Shown here in pieces: positions 1 through 9,627 of a stretch of DNA of 64,000 bases (the first letter of the stretch is position 1; every line of letters starts with the position of its first letter). A program made the position numbers and the translations under genes. The notes beneath the pieces were generated by a model that was not told the DNA's origin, did no database searches, and worked only from the letters and a program-made list of their open reading frames with translations. This DNA comes from Dermatophagoides farinae (Eukaryota > Arthropoda > Arachnida > Sarcoptiformes > Pyroglyphidae), in contig NC_134678.1 in the NCBI RefSeq assembly GCF_024713945.1, forward strand, positions 4,526,001-4,590,000, read 5' to 3'.

Positions 1-503
1 AGTTTATGGGTTAGTGTAATTGCTGATCATTAGTTTATAAAAAAAATTGTTTAAAAATTTTATCATTTTACAGAGGATTTTGTTTTTGTGGTTGGGTCGT
101 TTTGGGTCCTCATCATCTCAAATTTCGTACGCTTAGCTCAACATTGGAATGTTTGTTTTCACTTATGAACGGTGATGATATGTTTGCCACATTTTTTTCT
201 ACTGATGTGAAAAAATCAAGTCTTATTTGGTGGTTTAGCCGCATTTATCTTTATCTTTTCATTTCATTGTCCATATATGTGATAGTTTCGTTGTTCATTG
301 CCATAATACTCGATGCATATGAATCGGTTCGTGATTCATATAAAGAGATCAATGACTTATCACAGTCAAATTCAACTCTAAAAAAATTTATAGAAGAATA
401 TCCAATGGACAATTTTGATGGTGGATTCCATAATAACTCTATTGTTGACCAAATTCAAAATTATTTTCGAATCTGTTTCCGTCCATCATCGAATGCTTCT
501 TAA
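1..503 (+). CDS. Trpml: Mucolipin (TRPML) cation channel, C-terminal exons
   Basis: Endolysosomal TRPML-type cation channel; only the 3' end is in the window. Exon bases 1-9, an intron at 10-73 (gttagt...ttacag) and a last exon 74-503 ending in TAA. Splicing joins VYG to [14 protein letters not shown], continuous with the S5 region of mucolipins. Next come [13 protein letters not shown], the pore motif NGDDMF that marks this family, a hydrophobic S6 (ISLSIYVIVSLFIAIIL) and a short polar cytosolic tail ending SSNAS. The frame is intact over everything visible. A second, damaged copy of the same exons lies at 2733-3255. Family assignment is firm from the NGDD pore and flanks; which paralogue cannot be decided here. 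Confidence 0.9.
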
Positions 504-540
504 CATATAAGAATTATAATTTAATAATATATAATTTTAC

Positions 541-942
541 GACTAAAATAGTTATGATTTTATAACTCAACTTTTAATTAATATTTAAATGAATAAAATA
601 TAAAATAGTGATTTAATTTACGAAAAATTATTTGATTTAATTATTATCATTTTTGTCACATGTACAATATTCCGTGTTGTTGTTAATGGTGTTGAAAATT
701 ATGATGCTGTAATTGTGGTGACATTATCATCATATTTGATGATGAATATGCATGATGAATCAATCATTTTAACAGGATCATGATGGCCATTTTTGTTAAC
801 CTAACCAACAACAACAACGGAATATTGTACATGTGACAAAAAATGATAATAATTGAATCAAATAATTTTTCGTAAATTAAATCACTTTATTCATTTAAAT
901 ATTAAATAAAAGTTAAGTTATAAAATCATAACTATTTTAGTC
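541..942. repeat. Large imperfect inverted repeat made from mucolipin 3' flank
   Basis: The sequence just after the mucolipin stop (541-690) recurs in reverse complement at about 805-942. The arms share gactaaaatagttatgat, aattatttgat and cacatgtacaatattccg in order. The left arm has about 12 extra bases. The loop (691-804) is about 114 bp of ordinary AT-rich sequence. The outer part of the arm occurs a third time, in direct orientation, after the broken mucolipin copy at about 3272-3365. It could form a long hairpin; no coding potential is seen. Confidence 0.85.
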
Positions 943-1074
943 ATATTATAAAGTATAGTATATATATGATGATTTCTTTTTTTCGCCTATGATAAAAATT
1001 TTTTAAGGCCTCGCGATTTTCTCGGCCCTGTGTACTGGAATGTATTATTATTAAATTTAGATATAAATGTGTAT

Positions 1075-2070
1075 ATAAATAATTGGGGGGCAAATTTATA
1101 AGTGATCGGACAATTATGGTACATACCACTATCCTCCCCAACAAATAGGTTTTATAAGCGAGGGGGAGGCCAATTTATAAGTGATTGTGCGCAAACCACT
1201 ATCCACCCCAACACTGACTATTTTTTAAATTACTTTAAGCGCAAGTGTAAATGTGTATATGAATAATTGGGGGGCAAATTTATAAGTGATTGTCCACTAT
1301 CCTCCCCAACAAATAGGTTTTATAAGCGAGGAGGAGGCAAATTTATAAGTGATTGTCCACTATCCACCCCCAACACTTACTATTTTTTAAATTAATTTAT
1401 ATATATGTAATGTGTAAATGTGTATATAAATAATTGGGGGGCAAATTTATAAGTGATCGGACAATTATGGTCCATACCACTATCCTCCCCAACAAATAGG
1501 TTTTATAAGCGAGGGGGAGGCAAATTTATAAGTGATTATGCACAAACCACTATCCACCCCCAACACTGACTATTTTTTATATTACATTATGCGCAAGTGT
1601 AAATGTGTATTGTGATAATTGGGGGGCAAATTTATAAGTGATCGGCAATCACTATCCTCCCCAACAAATAGGTTTTATAAGCGAGGAGGAGGCAAATTTA
1701 TAAGTGATTATGCGCAAACCACTATCCACCCCCAACACTGACTATTTTTTATATTACATTATGCGCAAGTGTAAATGTGTATTGTGATAATTGGGGGGCA
1801 AATTTATAAGTGATCGGCAATCACTATCCTCCCCAACAAATAGGTTTTATAAGCAAGGGGGAGGCAAATTTATAAGTGATTTTGCGCAAACCACTATCCA
1901 CCCCCAACACTGACTATTTTTTATATTAACCCAGGCGGCCGCGATGGGATTTGAACCGACGTCGAATGTGTATATGCGTGTATATGTGTTAATGTGTGTA
2001 AATGGGGGAGGCAAATTTATAAATGATGGGGTAATTTTCCCCCTGACCATTATCCTCCCCCATAATATAG
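1075..2070. repeat. Dimeric tandem repeat array with G-run/C-run half units
   Basis: Five full units begin with aattggggggcaaattt at about 1081, 1265, 1432, 1617 and 1789, a spacing of 167-185 bp. Each unit holds two related halves: a G-run, GCAAATTTATAAGTGAT, a variable middle, then CCACTATCC(T/A)CCCC. A diverged extra half unit lies at about 2000-2060, after an unrelated 60-70 bp insert. Between halves are the constant spacers acaaataggttttataagcg and cactgactattttt. The opposed GGGGAGG and CCTCCCC blocks allow short hairpins, and both strands carry G-runs. No gene is seen inside. Confidence 0.9.
1932..1975 (-). other. tRNA-like B box (pol III internal promoter half), no full tRNA
   Basis: On the minus strand, 1957-1947 reads GGTTCAAATCC, an exact match to the B-box/T-loop consensus of tRNAs and tRNA-derived SINEs. 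It sits in a GC-rich patch (GCGGCCGCC) unlike its surroundings. It interrupts the tandem array where the last regular unit should continue. No A box, acceptor stem or anticodon arm is visible at the right distance. It is therefore best read as the remnant of a tRNA-derived element rather than a gene. Confidence 0.5.
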
Positions 2071-2114
2071 AACGTAATTATGGTCGTATATAACAATCAT
2101 ATTTTACGACATTA

Positions 2115-2325
2115 CAGAAATACTTCGCTTAACGCTGCCCCGATTAGCGCTGTTTCGATATAACGCTTTGCAATTACATTACATTGCAATACATTGTTAC
2201 ATTGTATATGAAGAGTAAAAATGCATTATGTAAATTATGCAAAAAAAAACCCCGCTTTGCGCTGTTGTTTCGCTTTACGCTCAATATTTTTGGAACGTAA
2301 CCCCGCGTTAAGCGGGGTATTACTG
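2115..2325. mobile_element. pogo/Tigger-like MITE with TA target duplication
   Basis: A 211-bp element bounded by TA at 2113-2114 and 2326-2327. Its ends are inverted repeats: the left starts CAGAAATACTTCGC and the right, reverse-complemented, starts CAGTAATACCCCGC. The two ends agree at 18 of the first 21 positions and share CGCTTAACGC. Inside, further CGCTTTACGC/AACGCTTTGC blocks repeat in opposite orientations. CAG ends plus a TA duplication fit the pogo/Tigger branch of Tc1-mariner DNA transposons. There is no transposase; this is a non-autonomous copy. The family name is by terminal similarity only. Confidence 0.75.
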
Positions 2326-2327
2326 TA

Positions 2328-2732
2328 TATTTGTATTATATCACTGTATATATGTAGCATTACTGGCTGCGCATGCTCCTGCCTATTTCTACTTTCCCCT
2401 ATTTCGACCGAGAATGTCGGTGAGAGAGAACGAGCACGTTTTTCAGCCGAAAATTCCGAGTCAGGAACACTAATACACACAACTCGACAACAAATAAAAA
2501 TCCGATTTTCACAAACGATCCCACGACATATTTATTATTAAATATTGTTCGTTTTGCATTTAATTGATTCTCACTACAACAATGGTTCATCATTATTATC
2601 AATTTGTAGAAACCATAAAGGTGATAGTCCAATTGTATCAGTAAAAAAGATGAATAGGTTTGTTAAATATTTATATGTTTCAAATTAAATTGGTTATAAT
2701 TTTTTTTTCTGTTAGCTGTTCGCTATTTTTAG
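2328..2732. other. Unassigned spacer between MITE and mucolipin remnant
   Basis: About 400 bp with somewhat higher GC around 2365-2530 than its surroundings. ORFs on both strands here overlap each other and resemble nothing I know. At about 2700-2732 lies a pyrimidine-rich tract ending in tttttag, the splice acceptor of the broken mucolipin copy. Confidence 0.5.
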
Positions 2733-3255
2733 GCATTTGTAATCTTTTGGTTTGGTTTCCATTATTACGTTATTTTGCCTATTTTCAATCATACAACATT
2801 CTCTTATTGTAACATTAAAGAAATCTTTTCCAAACGTTTTGCGGTTCTGTCTCTGTGCATTTTTAGTTTATGGGTTAGTGTAATTGTTCATCAGTTTAAA
2901 AAAAATTATGCTTACAAAATTTTATCATTTTACAGAGGATTTTGTTTTTGTGGTTGGGTCGTTTTGGGTCCTCATCATCTCAAATTTCGTACGCTTAGTT
3001 CAACATTGGAATGTTTGTTTTCACTTATAAACGGTGATGATATGTTTGCTACATTTGCTACTCGATGCATACGAATCGGTTCGTGATTCATATAAAGAAA
3101 TCAATGACTTATCACAGTCAAATTCAACTCTAAAAAAATTTATAGAAGAATATCCAATGGAGAATTTTGATTCTGGATTCCATAATAACTCATTTGTTGA
3201 CCAAATTCAAAACTATTTTCGAATCTGTTTTCGCTCATCGTCGAATGCTTCTTGA
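2733..3255 (+). pseudogene. Broken partial duplicate of the mucolipin 3' exons
   Basis: A direct, highly similar copy of the mucolipin end. Exon 2733-2873 encodes [20 protein letters not shown] and then, after a one-base loss near 2808-2815, VTLK and [15 protein letters not shown] in another frame. The intron 2874-2935 uses the same splice sites as the intact copy. Exon 2936-3255 matches up to MFATF, then lacks 110 bases (copy 1, about 193-308) that carry S6. 110 is not a multiple of three, so the tail frame is lost as well. The sequence beyond the stop also matches copy 1. A recent segmental duplicate that cannot make a working pore. Confidence 0.85.
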
Positions 3256-3549
3256 CATATAAGAATTAAATTTTACGACTAAAATAGTTATGATTTTATA
3301 ACTCAACTTTTAATTATTAATATTTAAATGAATAAAATAGTGATTTAAATTACGAGAAATTATTTTATCATTTGTTTAATATTCTACAATTCTTGATATT
3401 CTTTATGAAAATTTTCTAGATCAGATTCCGATTTGGAGAATGAGATAATTTAATAAAAAAAACTACAAATAAAAACACGTACTATACGAATATCTTATTC
3501 CACATTTTTACAATCTGTTCTTGAGACGTTAAATCTTATACCGCAAATA

Positions 3550-4198
3550 ATGGATTATCTTGATTACAAAATTGATCATCCTTTGGTTCCAGATTCAATT
3601 TTTTATATTTCAGATTTCCTTGATACGGATGAAGAACGAAAATTGATTGACCGCGTGATACAAGCACCGAAACCTAAATGGCAATTTCTATCAAATCGAA
3701 GCTTACAGGTTTATGGTGGATATCCAAGTACCGAAGGAATGTTGGCTGAAGATTTGCCACAGGTTTGTTAAGGACAGAAATCTCACTTACTAAACAGATT
3801 TCTATCATTAGTGGTTACAAGTCTATGCAAATAGTTTACAGAAAATGAATATTTTCGATGGTAATTTGCCCAATCAAGTATTGATCAATCGATATGAACC
3901 CGGTCAAGGAATATTGGCACATGAAGATGGGCCATTGTATCATCCAGTAGTGGCTACGATTAATACAGGATCTCATACAGTTTTGAATTTTTATGAAAAA
4001 TCATTAACCGAAGGTCGGAAATATCGATTCTCTTTGCTATTATGGCCACGAAGTTTATCGATTTTAAAATATGATGCTTATAAAAAATACCTGCACGAAA
4101 TAGAAGAAATAGATGTAGATAAATTTCCGATCAATAACAACGAAACATTGCCAAACAAAATAATCGTTAATTTCAATTTGATTGGAAAAAAACATTAA
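3550..4198 (+). CDS. Alkbh6: ALKBH6-like Fe(II)/2-oxoglutarate dioxygenase, C-terminal frame disturbed
   Basis: AlkB-family dioxygenase of the ALKBH6 group (substrate poorly known; RNA/DNA demethylase fold). Exons 3550-3762 and 3812-4198, intron 49 nt. Shared with ALKBH6: APKPKWQFLSNR, LINRYEPGQGI, HEDGPLYHPVVATI (iron-binding H and D), GSHTVLNFYE, LLLWPRSL and a distal His in KYLHEI. The frame as written stops at 4198 after LIGKKH. In another frame, 4239-4285 encodes TRYSFTIRFVPKCHK, which matches the conserved C-terminal strand with the 2OG-binding arginines. The two frames join if the A7 run at 4186-4192 were one base shorter; that frame would end at 4313. Either a sequence error, an allele or real damage. 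No splice site pair with the right phase was found. Confidence 0.88.
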
Positions 4199-4404
4199 AG
4201 AACTAATGGATGCAAATAATTGCCTACGACGACAAACACGATATTCATTTACAATACGCTTTGTTCCCAAATGTCATAAATTGAATTTGAATAAAATATT
4301 TTTTAAAAAATAATTCCACAAATCGATCATTTATTTATATGATTATAGAAAATTTAATCAAAAATGATAAAAATTTAGGAAGTACCTTCAACAAACATTC
4401 AAAA

Positions 4405-5770
4405 TTATTCTATAGGCTTAGAAGGTATCGTCGAACCACTAGGATCATGAATGGTGGTTGATAAACTTGATGTCAAAAAATACATAATGAATGGCTGCAA
4501 TAGAGCAATAAATATCACCAAATAATATGCTGTTCGAGGATTATCACCATATTGATGCTGGTAGGAGGATTGTTGGCTTTGTTGGAGATTTGTACTCAAT
4601 GCTCGAATCTATGAAGCATAAACAATAGATAGATTAATCCGACATTATCATGTGTCATGCATACTTACAAGAAAATAACCCAATGATACTGTACAATACA
4701 TAAATAATATGAGATAACCATTACGTCCAAACATAATTGCAGCTAAAAGTAAAGTATCAATACTGCAATTTTTTTTAATTAATTTGAAAATATCTACTAG
4801 TTTTCATTTAAAGTTCAATGATACTTACCAAACGAATTTATATCCACCAAATGCCACCATGTGAAAGAATCCAAGTGCCGAACTTAGATTCATAACATAT
4901 TTAGCAATCATAATTAGAAAAACTTCCAACAGTAGCCATGCTAGAGCACTTGAAGCATAAATTCCCAATTGTTCAGGAGCAAATTGATTACGCAATCCGA
5001 GTATGTAACCGGAGACCAAAATATAAGTTATAAATGCCATAGATGGTATATATAGATCGGGCAAATTAGGTTCATCCCTAGGCGCTACAATTTCAGAATT
5101 GTATCGAATTGACCAGTCCTATATCACAAATTTTAGAAGCAATAGATATAGATTTCTATACAAACCTTATGCAAAAATGGTGCAAATATAAGCAATAATT
5201 TTTTCATTGCATAATTTGTATCAACGGCAAAATATTGTTTTATGTTGCCCATCCAACCTTTACTTTTGTCAACTAATGATTGTGAATAAGCATCAATGGC
5301 AGCCGCGGTCATCGGATTAGATAGGAGTTGTTGACCAGCAGCCATTAAAAATTGTTGATTTGGAAACATTGGCTGATGAAATTGTTGTTGTGGTATTTGT
5401 CCCGAAGAAAATCCCGACATTGGCGGCATCGAAGGTGGTTGTTGCCAAGATGATGAGCATGACACCGGTGGAGTAGGTGAAGAAATTCCATAATTATCAT
5501 TCTGGTTGAAGAAGGAATTCATTTGATTATAATTATTAAACCCTTGTGTCGATGGTGGAACCGGTGGTGAAGACGATGATGTTTTTGCTGCTGTTTGGTC
5601 AAAATTATCAGAATCGACAGTAAAATAACTTTCGGTAAACATGGGAGTTGAAGAAACATTGTCAGTACCCGATGAAATATGACGACGAGATGGTCCTAAT
5701 GGATAAAGAAATAATATTCTAAACATAATTATTCGGGTAAAATAAACAAACCTGGTCGATTCAAATCCAT
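4405..5770 (-). CDS. Yif1: YIF1 (Yip1-interacting factor) ER-Golgi membrane protein
   Basis: Multi-span ER/Golgi protein that partners Yip1-type Rab-interacting proteins in ER-Golgi transport. Five exons on the minus strand: 5770-5752 (MDLNRPG), 5695-5166, 5118-4829, 4762-4669 and 4608-4405. The N-terminal half is cytosolic and rich in Ser, Pro, Gln and Asn. The Yif1 domain follows: KGWMGNIKQYFAVDTNYA, then FAPFLHK, NLPDLYIPSMAFITYIL and GIYASSALAWLLLEV, with about five hydrophobic segments, the last being VIFIALLQPFIMYFLTSSL. The first exon is only 19 coding bases and was placed by phase and the shared PGPSRR junction. Convergent with ALKBH6, divergent from EXO1. Confidence 0.9.
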
Positions 5771-6104
5771 GATGAAAATGTGAAAAATGATCAATAAAAT
5801 GGTAATGACGTAAATGTTTTAATTAAAATCGTCGTCAGCAATTTAACTGATCACCAATAATTTTCAGACGCGTCAACATCAAATACTATATTTTCGACAA
5901 AACTTTTGCAATTCTTATAAAAATTTTTCCTCGGAAAATTTCCACTGTGAGCACTGTTGTCTGAATGCTCTATTGTTGATGAATGTAAAAATGGCGGGAT
6001 TTTTTCTGCCTTCATCAAATGTGATATGACTTTTTTGTCTGTTGGTTCTTGATTGAATCTTTTCGATAAATGACCGACAAGTGACATATTACGATTCAAT
6101 AAAT
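5771..6104. promoter_or_regulatory. Divergent promoter interval YIF1 / EXO1 with E2F-like site
   Basis: 334 bp separate the two start codons, so both promoters must lie here. At 5990-6006 is AATGGCGGGATTTTTT, whose reverse strand AAATCCCGCCATT is close to the E2F consensus (TTTSSCGC). It lies about 105 bp before the EXO1 ATG. Function is inferred only. Confidence 0.45.
5851..6088 (-). CDS. Possible 78-aa small ORF, unknown
   Basis: An ATG-initiated ORF filling most of the YIF1-EXO1 gap: MSLVGHLSKRFNQEPTDKK at the start, KIPPFLHSST in the middle, ENYW at the end. Composition is protein-like, without long homopolymers, and it has no membrane segment. Its ATG would lie only 16 bp from the EXO1 ATG on the opposite strand, so both mRNAs would need overlapping leaders, which argues against it. 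An in-frame upstream start (6150) would run into EXO1 exon 1. I recognise no family. It may be chance. Confidence 0.25.
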
Positions 6105-8049
6105 ATGGGAATACAAGGTTTATTACCATTAATGAAAGGTGCTGAAACAACTGTTTCCCTTTCTAGACTTCAAGGTTTGTCTATTCAAATTTGATTTTCT
6201 TATTTTCAATTCAATTAAATTTAATATTCTAAATAGATACTGTAGCTGCTGTTGATACAAATGGATGGATACATCGCGCCTGTTATAGTTGTGCTGATCG
6301 TATCTATATGGGGGAACCGACTGAAATGTTTATCCATTATTGTCTTAATTTTTGTAAAATATTAGAAAAACATCGTATCACACCTATCCTTGTTTTTGAT
6401 GGACAAAGTCTTCCAGCCAAATCTGAAACAAAATTAGCCAGACAAAAACGTAAACAGGAAAAACGTGAAGAGATTGAAGTATTGTTACGCAAAGGTCGTG
6501 AAAGTGAGGCCCGTTGGCTTATGCGACAATGTGTTGATGTCACTTTTGAAATGTGTCGTCAAGTGATTGAACGTTGTCGCCAAAAACAAATTGATTGTTT
6601 GGTGGCACCGTTCGAAGCTGATGCTCAAATTACCTATTTAGTTAATAATAATTTAGCTGACTATGCAATTACTGAAGATTCTGATTTGTTAGCATTTGGT
6701 TGTAAACGAGCTTTGTATAAATTGGATCGAGAATTTGAACGTGGTAAAATGATTGATATGAGTCATTTGAACCGATGTTTCAAAAATTTGAATTTAAGAA
6801 AATTTCAACTCATGTGTATTCTATCTGGTAAGTATAAATAGAATAATTATTTATTAATTGAATTCTTGCTGATACTATTCGATTAGGTTGTGATTATGTT
6901 TCCAACATTCCTGGCATTGGGATTGGGCGTGCTCGAAAATTTTTCGAATCTTTTATTGAAGATCCAACCGCTGAGAATATGCATGTAATCTTACAAAAAT
7001 TACCCTCTGTTTTGAAAATGAACGGCAAAATTAATGTTACAAACGATTATATTGAAGACTTTATTCGTGCTTCTAACACATTTGATCATCAAATCGTTTA
7101 CTCACCTCAATTCGATCGATTAGTCTATCTGAATCCATTGAAGCAAAATATCGATCCCAATGAATTGAAATTATATGGTGGAAATTTTTTTTCTAATGGT
7201 GAAGAGAAATTGGACAATAATCTTAAATTTGTCACGAATTATGTATTAGGAAACGTGTGCCCAAAAACCTTGAGTATTTTAGATTCATTCATTCCTCAAA
7301 GTTTAACCATTTGGCATTCACCAGAATTCAACGAACGTATTAGATCACAGATGTCAAATCGTAATCTCGAATTAATCATTCAAAATGGTGATAAAAAAGA
7401 AGAAAAACGTATCTCAAAAATCAGCCCATCAAAAGTCAAAAGCCCAAAATTGAAAAACAATGGTAATGAAATTATTGATAGTGGGAAATCTGAGAAGAAC
7501 GAAAATGATACAAATCGAAAAACAAAAACTTCGATTCAACGACGATATACCCGTAATGTATTTCGCAAACGTACGGTAGTCGATGATGGTATTGTAAAGA
7601 AATCTAAATATTTTTTACACGAAAAAATTGATGAACAAACTGACAATAGTGATGCAGAGAGCTATCTTCCTCAGCCAAAAAAATCTCGACCCGAATCTTT
7701 ACAAATTTCGACTGAAGAATTGAATCAATCGTTTTCATCAATTGAGGAAGAAGAAGTCAGAACATTACAGCTATTGAATAGTTGTCAGATTGATAAACCT
7801 ATTGCGAAAAGTTCATATCGACAATCCTATTCTCTATCTTCAACACAAACATCGCAATCAACATCGACATCTAATTCTCCAACTGAATTACAAATGTCCT
7901 CATCAGATCTATTTAATAAATTAATCACATTATCGAACACTCCAGATCGTAACGTCTCAAAGAAAAATACTCGAACAAAATCCTCTTCGTCAGAAACAAA
8001 AATCACTGCCACTGATATTCGTAAATTTTTTCCAAAAATTTCTCCATAA
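6105..8049 (+). CDS. Exo1: Exonuclease 1 (5'-3' exonuclease/flap nuclease)
   Basis: 5'-3' exonuclease of mismatch repair, end resection and recombination; nuclear. Exons 6105-6174, 6237-6827 and 6887-8049; 607 aa. The start MGIQGLLPLMK is the invariant family N-terminus, whose glycine enters the active site. Metal ligands fall at the same residue numbers as in human EXO1: D30 (VDTNGWIHR), D78 (VFDG), E150 and D152 (FEADAQITYL), D171 and D173 (EDSDLLAFG); a further Asp is D223 (GCDY), with a helix-hairpin-helix IPGIGIGRA. After about residue 330 the tail is Ser/Lys-rich and disordered. It ends DIRKFFPKISP, which resembles a PCNA-binding box without the leading Gln. Human EXO1 is 846 aa, so the tail is shorter. 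Confidence 0.95.
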
Positions 8050-8242
8050 TTGTAATTTTATTTTTCAAATTGGCAAGTTATTTCATTTATTTAATTGTAA
8101 ATTTTTAATAAATAAATGAATTTTAAAAATAAAAATTAAAACTTTTTCAATCTGTTAGCTACGCCATCTGACGTTGCGAAACTCTTTTTTTTGGAATTAT
8201 CTTTCCACAACTCAAAAATTATGAAAATGATGAAAATCAATC

Positions 8243-9592
8243 ATGGATGTATATCTTCAAACCGAGGATATTTGCTTATGGCGTGAAATTCGAAAATTAT
8301 CGCCCAAATTTTTGCCCAATATTGAAAGATTCTTTATATTTGGAGACAATTGCTCTTCGGCATTGTTGTTGACTAGAGATGAAAATCGTCGTGTGTTCGC
8401 CACTGGACAATGGATAAAAAGTTCATGTGACCTGAAAGAAATCGAAAGTCTTCGCGGAAAACAAATATTCGATGTGATTGCCACTGATTTCAAACTATAC
8501 TTGGTCATTGGAGTTCAACCAAAAAGTGATGACCAATGCAATGTAATCAAAAATTTATACTCGATAATGTATAGTGAAACTGATAATGAAATGAAGCTTG
8601 AGATAGAAAATGTTCAAAATTATCATTGTTTCAAAACCAAAATGTTGGCTTTGGACCATTCCAACATTTTATGGCATTCAAATCTTTTCGATCAACAACC
8701 AAAACGCTGTCAACCACCATTAATGGATAATGAAGCAATTGTAGATTTTGTATGCTCATCAAATGTTTCATTATTGATGACCAATCGCAATCGACTTTTG
8801 TCGTGGACATCCATATCGATAGAGCCGATCCATATCAGCTGTAAATCAGATGATATCACGAAGAATACATCTATAAAAATCAAAAAATTAATTTCCTTTG
8901 ATTCTGATCAATTTCTGATCATCAGCATTGATGATTATCTTTATCAATTTAGATATACGGAAAACTCAACTAAAACATTCCTTGCTGATTCTGTCAATCT
9001 AGATGGTGGTCGAATTCATGATATTATTGGTTCTCCGAATGGCTATGTGTTGGTTCTTAATGATGGAAAATGTTGGGCATACGATTGTTATGATTCAAAA
9101 ATGATTCGAACTGGCCATCGTTGTCTTTCGGATGTATATTGTCTTTATTTACACAATTCTACCCCACGGCTCACATGGTTGCCAGTGGATTTGAACCAAA
9201 CAATTATTCAATTCGGTTCATTTAATAATATCAAAGAATCGGATATAATTTTCGAAATACGATTTAGTAATTATATAATCACAATGAATCGTCAAACATT
9301 GATAAATCACTTAGATTATTTTCGTGAAAAATTCCAAGATGGAGAATGGTTCGATTTGGATTTCATTTATTTGGATAAATACAGTTACGCTTCATGGTAT
9401 GAATATTTTCGTTTCATTTATTGTGGTCAATTACGACCATTATCGTTATGGCCTCAAGAAACTTTGATCGAACTTTATGATATGGCAAATGAATTTAATG
9501 ATGATCGTCTTCGTAGATTAATACCAGAAAAAATCTATGATGAACATGCACCACCATTACCATTGAAAATAAAAAAATTGGAAAATACATAA
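8243..9592 (+). CDS. Divergent RCC1/BTB-domain protein (RCBTB-like)
   Basis: Single-exon gene, 449 aa. The N-terminus WREIRKLSPKFLPNI, followed by FGDNCSSALLLT and VFATGQW, resembles the opening of RCBTB1/2, where an RCC1-type propeller starts. The propeller repeats are too worn to count with confidence. The last 140 residues are a BTB/POZ-like domain (ESDIIFEIRF, TLINHLDYFREKF, YFRFIYCGQL) followed by a helix matching the RCBTB post-BTB region (ETLIELYDMANEFNDDRL). BTB proteins of this type often act as CUL3 substrate adaptors; that role is inferred. Human RCBTB proteins are about 530 aa. Convergent with the minus-strand gene at 9628. Confidence 0.65.
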   Translation: MDVYLQTEDICLWREIRKLSPKFLPNIERFFIFGDNCSSALLLTRDENRRVFATGQWIKSSCDLKEIESLRGKQIFDVIATDFKLYLVIGVQPKSDDQCNVIKNLYSIMYSETDNEMKLEIENVQNYHCFKTKMLALDHSNILWHSNLFDQQPKRCQPPLMDNEAIVDFVCSSNVSLLMTNRNRLLSWTSISIEPIHISCKSDDITKNTSIKIKKLISFDSDQFLIISIDDYLYQFRYTENSTKTFLADSVNLDGGRIHDIIGSPNGYVLVLNDGKCWAYDCYDSKMIRTGHRCLSDVYCLYLHNSTPRLTWLPVDLNQTIIQFGSFNNIKESDIIFEIRFSNYIITMNRQTLINHLDYFREKFQDGEWFDLDFIYLDKYSYASWYEYFRFIYCGQLRPLSLWPQETLIELYDMANEFNDDRLRRLIPEKIYDEHAPPLPLKIKKLENT

Positions 9593-9627
9593 ATTTATAT
9601 TCGATTTAATTTATAAAATATTTTATT

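Noticed and set aside
1940-1965. tRNA gene
   Set aside because: Only a T-loop/B-box match is present; no acceptor stem, D arm or anticodon arm can be drawn.
2221-2541. 106-aa ORF crossing the MITE end
   Set aside because: It runs through the transposon terminal repeat into the spacer; no family, and an overlapping ORF on the other strand is equally long.
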